From contig NZ_CP125640.1 of the NCBI RefSeq assembly GCF_030053155.1, positions 868,001-932,000 of the forward strand: a stretch of 64,000 nt of DNA. The letters run 5' to 3'. A model generated the notes under the pieces. The model saw nothing but the letters and a program-made list of their open reading frames with translations. It ran no database searches and had not been told where the DNA came from. Made by a program: the position numbers and the translations under genes. Below, piece by piece: positions 59,046-64,000 of the stretch (the stretch's first letter is position 1; each line of letters starts with the position of its first letter). The DNA is from Rhizobium sp. BT03 (lineage in GTDB: Bacteria > Pseudomonadota > Alphaproteobacteria > Rhizobiales > Rhizobiaceae).

Positions 59046-60065
59046 ATGAAACTCGGCTTCCGCGACGGCGTCCTTTACGACGAAAACAGGCCGAACTGGG
59101 ACGCAGACGGCCCCAGACCCATCAGCTGGTCGCTGTGGTATCCCGCCGCCGATGCGGCGCGGGAAAACGAGACGGCGGAAAGAAGCTGGTTCAAGAAGGC
59201 ACTCGTCGCCCGCGACGCAGCCATCCGGCCACAGGCCCGGCCCTATCCCCTCGTGCTGCTGTCGCATGGCACCGGCGGATCCGCGGCGGGATTAGAGTGG
59301 CTGGCGCGACGGCTCGCCGAGCGCGGATTTGCAGCCATCGGCGTCAACCATCACGGCAATACCGGCAACGAGCCCTATCGCGCCGAAGGCTTTGCCTGTC
59401 TTTGGGAGCGGGCACCGGATCTGAGCTTCATGCTCGACCATAGAGATGACTGGCTCGGCGATCTCTCCTGTCATATCGATACGACCCGTGTATTCGCGGC
59501 CGGATTTTCGGCCGGAGCCTATAGCGTCGCGCTGCTTCTTGGTGCGGTCGCCCAGTTCTCGCAGTTCGAACCATCCAGGATGAAGCCGGGCGGGGCGCGC
59601 GGACCAAGGGAGTTTCCCGACCTTGCCGATCATATCCCGACCTTGCTTCGCACCAGCGAGGTGTTTCGCGATTCATGGTCGCGCATGTCGAAGTCTTACC
59701 GGGACGACAGAATCAAGGCCGCGCTCCTGTGCGCGCCGGGCCGGTCCATTCTCGGTTTCAGCGAGGAAAGCCTGAAAGCCGTCGACGCGCCCGCCCTGAT
59801 TCTGGTCGGCGATGCCGACAGGGCGGCACCGGCCGAGGAATGTTCGGCATGGCTGCATGCGCGGCTCGCCCACAGCCGTCTTAAAATCTTCGGCGGCGGG
59901 CTTGGACATTATGTCTTCGTGCCTGAAGGTACCGCCCTCGGCATGGCCTTTGCGGCGGAACTCTTCACCGATCCCCCTGATATCGAGCGCGCCGCCATTC
60001 ATGACGAGATTGCCGATCTGTCGGCCGCGCTGTTCCAGGACAGCGCCGTCAAAACAATCGCCTGA
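59046..60065 (+). CDS. Alpha/beta hydrolase (dienelactone-hydrolase or PAF-AH-like)
   Basis: A 339-residue hydrolase without a signal peptide. Motifs: LVLLSHGTGGSAAGLEWL (oxyanion), AAGFSAGAYSVALLL (nucleophile serine), ILVGDADRAAPAE (acid) and GGGLGHYVFV (histidine). The layout is that of the predicted dienelactone hydrolase/PAF-acetylhydrolase group. AAGAG precedes the ATG. Third gene of a likely nadK operon, 34 bp after its neighbour; substrate unknown. Confidence 0.85.
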   Translation: MKLGFRDGVLYDENRPNWDADGPRPISWSLWYPAADAARENETAERSWFKKALVARDAAIRPQARPYPLVLLSHGTGGSAAGLEWLARRLAERGFAAIGVNHHGNTGNEPYRAEGFACLWERAPDLSFMLDHRDDWLGDLSCHIDTTRVFAAGFSAGAYSVALLLGAVAQFSQFEPSRMKPGGARGPREFPDLADHIPTLLRTSEVFRDSWSRMSKSYRDDRIKAALLCAPGRSILGFSEESLKAVDAPALILVGDADRAAPAEECSAWLHARLAHSRLKIFGGGLGHYVFVPEGTALGMAFAAELFTDPPDIERAAIHDEIADLSAALFQDSAVKTIA

Positions 60066-60068
60066 GCA

Positions 60069-60100
60069 TCAAAAAAGCCCCGTCTCCGGGGCTTTTTCGT
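60069..60100 (+). terminator. Terminator after the hydrolase gene (bidirectional)
   Basis: AAAAAAGCCCCG TCTC CGGGGCTTTTTC, a textbook intrinsic terminator four bases after the stop, usable from both converging genes. Confidence 0.9.
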
Positions 60101-60128
60101 TTTAATCCTGCTATCTCTTTGTTCTTAC

Positions 60129-60172
60129 GCAATTCCGGACGCAAAACCGCTGCGCACTTTTGCTGGAATTGC
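60129..60172. repeat. Intergenic palindrome, copy E
   Basis: Arms GCAATTCC / GGAATTGC around the core AAAACCGCTGCGCACTTTT, preceded by TTTGTTCTTACGC. Same core and same lead sequence as the second unit of copy C. It ends four bases before the prfB stop codon. Confidence 0.8.
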
Positions 60173-60176
60173 TCTA

Positions 60177-61308
60177 TCAGTCCACGTCGTCGACGACCGC
60201 GTCGGCAGCGCCGCTGATGCGGTGGGCAAGGGCTGCTTCCATGAACTCGTTGAGTTCGCCGTCGAGCACGTCGTCCGGCGCGGTGCTGGCGACGCCGGTG
60301 CGCAGGTCCTTGACCAGCTGGTAGGGCTGCAGCACGTAGGAGCGGATCTGGTGGCCCCAGCCGATATCCGTCTTGGAGGCGGCTTCGGCGTTGGCGGCGT
60401 CCTCACGCTTCTTCAGCTCGGCTTCGTACATGCGGGCGCGCAGCATGTCCCAGGCCTTGGCGCGGTTCTTGTGCTGCGACCGCTCCTGCTGGCACTGCAC
60501 GACGATGCCGGTCGGCATATGCGTGATGCGCACGGCCGAGTCGGTGGTGTTGACGTGCTGACCGCCGGCGCCCGACGAACGATAGGTATCGATGCGGCAA
60601 TCACCTTCGTTGATCTCGATCTGGATCGAGTCGTCGACCACGGGATAGACCCAGATCGACGAGAAGGAGGTGTGGCGACGCGCGTTGCTGTCGTAAGGCG
60701 AGATGCGCACCAGCCGGTGCACGCCCGATTCCGTCTTCAGCCAGCCATAGGCATTGTGTCCCTTGACGAGCAGGGTCGCGGATTTGATGCCCGCCTCTTC
60801 GCCGTCATGGACTTCGAGAAGCTCGACCTTGAAACGCTGGCGTTCGGCCCAGCGGGTGTACATGCGCAGCAGCATGTTCGCCCAGTCCTGGCTTTCGGTG
60901 CCGCCGGCGCCGGAATGAACTTCGAGATAGGTGTCGTTGCCGTCGGCCTCGCCGGAGAGCATGGCTTCCACCTGCCGGCGCGCAGCCTCGGCCTTCAGGG
61001 CCTTCAGCGTATCCTCGGCTTCCCTGACGACGCCTTCGTCGCCCTCTTCCTCGCCGAGCTCGATCAGCTCGATATTGTCGTTCAGCTGCTGTTCCAGCTG
61101 CTTGACGCCATTGATGCCGTCATCGAGCTGCTGGCGCTCGCGCATCAGCTTCTGGGCTTCCTGCGCGTCGTTCCAGAGGCTCGGATCCTCTGCCTTGTTG
61201 TTCAACCAGTCCAGCCGTCTTATCGCCTGGTCCCAGTCAAAGATGCCTCCTCAGCAGGGTGATAGCCTGCTTGGTTTCATCGACCACGTTTTCGATTTCG
61301 GCTCGCAT
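60177..61308 (-). CDS. prfB: Peptide chain release factor 2, with programmed +1 frameshift
   Basis: RF2, predicted 376 residues, releases the peptide at UGA and UAA. The gene starts at 61308 ([20 protein letters not shown]), runs 23 codons to an in-frame TGA at 61239-61237 and then continues in the +1 frame. The slip site CTT TGA C is preceded by AGGAGG and one codon, the standard RF2 autoregulation signal. The body has the GGQ loop [18 protein letters not shown]; the stop-codon tripeptide region reads [14 protein letters not shown], with Tyr in place of the E. coli Phe (SPF). It follows mrcA by 100 bp. Confidence 0.95.
61236..61251 (-). promoter_or_regulatory. RF2 +1 frameshift signal
   Basis: On the minus strand AGGAGG CAT CTT TGA C: an internal Shine-Dalgarno, one spacer codon, a slippery CTT-T and the poor TGA-C stop. 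When RF2 is scarce, the ribosome skips the T at 61239 and makes full-length RF2. Confidence 0.92.
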
Positions 61309-61408
61309 TTTCCTGCTTTTCTGTAACGGTCTTCTTCAGATTCTGGTGAATAGAGACGCCCGCCGCGGATGTAAAGAGCCGCGGCGGGCGTTCAAAATTC
61401 GGCGATGG

Positions 61409-63868
61409 TCAGAACAGGCCGGGCGTGCCGGTCTGGACGGCCTGGTTTGCCTGCGGCGAGGTCTTCAGGATCTCTTCCGGCGCCATGGTGCTGTCCATGC
61501 CGATGACGTTGAAGCTGTCGGCCGGGCCGGTGCCTGGTTTGAAGGCCTCGATGATGGTGTTCGGATCGCCGTCGACGGCGGCCATACCGGTCTTGCGGTC
61601 GATCGAAATCAGGTTCATGCCCGGCGGAATGACGAACTTCGATTCCGGCGTGTCCCTGACGGCGGCCTGCATGAATTCGTTGAAGATCGGGGCGGAGAGA
61701 CCGCCGCCCGTGCCGCCGCGGCCGAGCGGGCCCGGCGTATCGAAGCCCATATAGAGGCCGGCGACCAGATCCGGCGTGAAGCCGACGAACCAGGCATCCT
61801 TCTCGTCGTTGGTGGTGCCGGTCTTGCCGGCGACGTCGCGGCCGCCGAGATCGATCTTGCCGGCGGCGGTGCCGCGCTGAATGACGCCCTGCATCATCGA
61901 GGTGATCTGATAGGCGGTCATCGGGTCGAGAACAGTTTCGCGGTTGTCGACGACATTCGGCTCTTCCTGGTTCTGCCAGTCGCCGGCATTGCAGCCCTCA
62001 CAGAGACGCTCCTCATGCTTGAAGATCGTCTTGCCGTAGCGGTCCTGAATGCGGTCGATCAATGTCGGCTTGATCTGCTTGCCGCCGTTGGCGATGACCG
62101 AATAGGCCGAGACCATGCGCAGCACCGTGGTGTCGCCGGCGCCGAGCGACATGGAAAGAACCGGCAGCATGTGATCGTAGATGCCGAAGCGCTCGGCATA
62201 TTCGGCGACGATGTTCATGCCGAGATCGTTGGCCAGGCGCACCGTCATCAGGTTGCGCGAATGCTCGATGCCCGAACGCAGTGTCGACGGGCCGCCAGAT
62301 TCGCCGCCGTAGTTTTCCGGCCTCCAGACCTGGCCGCCCGAGACGATTTCGATCGGCGCGTCCATGATGACGGAGGCCGGCGTATAACCATTGTCCATCG
62401 CCGCCGCATAGACGAAGGGCTTGAACGACGAGCCCGGCTGGCGCATCGCCTGGGTGGCGCGGTTGAATTCGGACTGCGAATAGGAGAAGCCGCCGACCAT
62501 GGCGAGCACGCGGCCCGTCTTCGGATCCATGGCGACCAGGCCACCCTGCACCTTCGGCGGCTGGCGCAGGCGATAGGAGGTCGACGCCTCGTCACCGAGC
62601 TTCTCGACATAGACGACGTCACCGGGGGCCACGGCGCCGACCGGCGATTTCGTGGACTTGCGGGTGGCGTCGGCCGAACGGAAGGCCCATTGCATGTTCT
62701 TGGCGTCGATCGTGCCGCGTTGACGATCGGGCGAAACCTTGCCGCTTCCATCCTTGGCCGGCTGCAGGCCGATATCGACATTGCTGTCGGAAACGGCAAG
62801 CACGACGGCAAGCCGCCATTCCGGCACGTCGGCAAGTGCCGGAATATCGGCAAGCGCCTTGCCCCAATCGCCGCTGGCATCGATCTGCTTGATCGGGCCG
62901 TGGAAACCGCGGCGCTCGTCATAGGTCACCAGACCGTCCTGCAGCGCCTTGCGGGCCGCGAGCTGCATCTGCGGATCGAGCGAGGTGCGCACCGAAAGGC
63001 CACCCTCATAGAGGACCTTCTCGCCATATTGGTCGATCAGCTGGCGGCGCACGGCTTCGGCGAAATAGTCCGAAGCAAAGAGCGAGGGGCCGGTGGTACG
63101 GGCGGTGACGCCGAGCGGCTGCTTCTTGGCTTCCACGCCGTCGCTCTGGCTGACATAGCCGTTCTCGACCATGCGGTCGATTACCCAGTTGCGGCGCTCG
63201 AGCGCAGCTTCCGGATGGCGGAACGGATGATAATTGGCCGGGCCTTTCGGCAAGGATGCCAGATAGGCGGCCTCGGCGACGGTCAGTTCGGTGACGGATT
63301 TGTTGAAATAGGTCAGCGCGGCGCCGGCGATGCCGTAGGAATTCAGGCCGAAGAAGATCTCGTTCAGGTAGAGCTCAAGGATCTTGTCCTTGCTGTAGGC
63401 CTGCTCGATGCGGAAGGACAGGATCGCTTCCTTGATCTTGCGGTCGATCGTCTGGTCGGAGCTCAGAAGGAAGTTCTTGGCCACCTGCTGGGTGATGGTG
63501 GAAGCGCCGACAGGGCGGCGGCCGGAACCGAAATTCTGCAGGTTGACGAGGATGGCGCGGCCGAGACCGGTGAGATCGACGCCCGGGTGATTGTAGAAAT
63601 TCTTGTCTTCGGCCGACAGGAAAGCCGCCTTGACGCGGTCGGGGATGGCCTGGATCGGCAGGAAGAGACGCTTTTCCTTGGCGTATTCAGCCATCAGTGC
63701 ACCGTTGCCGGCGTGGACACGGGTGGTCACCGGCGGCGCATAGCTGTTCAGAACGGCATAGTCAGGGAGATCCTTCGCGACGTTGGCGAGATAGATGGCA
63801 ACACCCGCCGCCGCGACCAGAAACAGGACGCAGGCCATTCCGAAGAAATATCCAAAAAGTCTAACCAT
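61409..63868 (-). CDS. mrcA: Penicillin-binding protein 1A
   Basis: Bifunctional class A PBP, 819 residues, makes and cross-links peptidoglycan in the periplasm, anchored by one N-terminal membrane segment (residues 5-29). Glycosyltransferase catalytic Glu87 in SAEDKNFYNHPGVD, with GASTITQQVAKNF and RKIKEAILSFRIE. Transpeptidase motifs: SSFK (Ser480, Lys483), SRN (537-539) and KTG (682-684). An OB-like insert region lies between about 300 and 430. Normal length for rhizobia. prfB follows it on the same strand. Confidence 0.95.
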   Translation of the reverse strand: MVRLFGYFFGMACVLFLVAAAGVAIYLANVAKDLPDYAVLNSYAPPVTTRVHAGNGALMAEYAKEKRLFLPIQAIPDRVKAAFLSAEDKNFYNHPGVDLTGLGRAILVNLQNFGSGRRPVGASTITQQVAKNFLLSSDQTIDRKIKEAILSFRIEQAYSKDKILELYLNEIFFGLNSYGIAGAALTYFNKSVTELTVAEAAYLASLPKGPANYHPFRHPEAALERRNWVIDRMVENGYVSQSDGVEAKKQPLGVTARTTGPSLFASDYFAEAVRRQLIDQYGEKVLYEGGLSVRTSLDPQMQLAARKALQDGLVTYDERRGFHGPIKQIDASGDWGKALADIPALADVPEWRLAVVLAVSDSNVDIGLQPAKDGSGKVSPDRQRGTIDAKNMQWAFRSADATRKSTKSPVGAVAPGDVVYVEKLGDEASTSYRLRQPPKVQGGLVAMDPKTGRVLAMVGGFSYSQSEFNRATQAMRQPGSSFKPFVYAAAMDNGYTPASVIMDAPIEIVSGGQVWRPENYGGESGGPSTLRSGIEHSRNLMTVRLANDLGMNIVAEYAERFGIYDHMLPVLSMSLGAGDTTVLRMVSAYSVIANGGKQIKPTLIDRIQDRYGKTIFKHEERLCEGCNAGDWQNQEEPNVVDNRETVLDPMTAYQITSMMQGVIQRGTAAGKIDLGGRDVAGKTGTTNDEKDAWFVGFTPDLVAGLYMGFDTPGPLGRGGTGGGLSAPIFNEFMQAAVRDTPESKFVIPPGMNLISIDRKTGMAAVDGDPNTIIEAFKPGTGPADSFNVIGMDSTMAPEEILKTSPQANQAVQTGTPGLF

Positions 63869-64000
63869 ATTTTCAGCTACCGGTCTCTTCGATCTTCAAT
63901 CGGCGCAGAACGCAACGATTGCACGGATCAAGGCAATTTGCACGTTGCGCGGCTTACTCCATGAGCGCTACCGCCACAAGCCGATTCCGCGCCACAGGCT

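Noticed and set aside
63957..64000. Possible start of a plus-strand gene at 63961 or end of a minus-strand gene at 63954
   Set aside because: Too little sequence is visible; no ribosome binding site or recognisable peptide supports either. An amidase gene often lies beside mrcA in rhizobia, but it cannot be confirmed here.

Overview
The window is chromosomal DNA of an alphaproteobacterium, most likely Rhizobium of the R. etli / R. leguminosarum group. This rests on GC-rich codon use, the protein sequences of the ribosomal, rpoBC and secY genes, an RF2 gene with a programmed frameshift, and intergenic palindromes typical of rhizobia. No prophage, insertion sequence, CRISPR array, integron or toxin-antitoxin pair was recognised. 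Almost everything is housekeeping.

Layout. 1-9.4 kb is a mixed accessory and metabolic stretch: a truncated CoA-transferase gene coupled to its LacI-type regulator (two palindromic operators upstream), a signal peptidase I, an orphan PAS-PAS histidine kinase, an AhpD-like protein, two exported alpha/beta hydrolases (one without its nucleophilic serine), and small membrane proteins. 9.4-17.5 kb holds rarA-degP, a YkvA-like protein, an LprI-like protein, ilvD, the msrPQ periplasmic methionine sulfoxide reductase pair and a DUF2809 protein. 17.6-37 kb is one minus-strand translation supercluster. In transcription order (right to left) it runs str (rpsL-rpsG-fusA-tuf), S10 (rpsJ to rpsQ), spc (rplN to rplO), then secY-adk-rpsM-rpsK-rpoA-rplQ. 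Terminator-like hairpins still mark the S10/spc and spc/secY boundaries, and rpmJ and infA are absent. 37.9-50.4 kb is the minus-strand tRNA-Trp-secE-nusG-rplK-rplA-rplJ-rplL-rpoB-rpoC cluster. 51.9-53.6 kb is tRNA-Tyr-tRNA-Gly-tuf, carrying a second, almost identical tuf. From 53.8 kb genes are mixed: rlmB, a double-domain Inh-type protease inhibitor, small exported proteins, tRNA-Thr, nadK, a hydrolase, prfB (with +1 frameshift) and mrcA.

How it fits together. The central 35 kb makes the translation and transcription machinery: most ribosomal proteins, EF-G, two EF-Tu copies, RNA polymerase alpha, beta and beta', NusG and the SecY/SecE translocon, with adenylate kinase. The flanks add envelope functions (LepB, DegP, MsrPQ, PBP1A, inhibitor proteins), translation termination (RF2) and 23S rRNA modification (RlmB).

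No clearly new multi-gene system was found. The best leads are the LacI operator pair about ten helical turns apart, the hydrolase with glycine in place of serine, the tandem Inh-domain protein, several unannotatable small ORFs with good ribosome binding sites, a family of palindromic repeats sharing one core, and hairpins inside the ribosomal operons.
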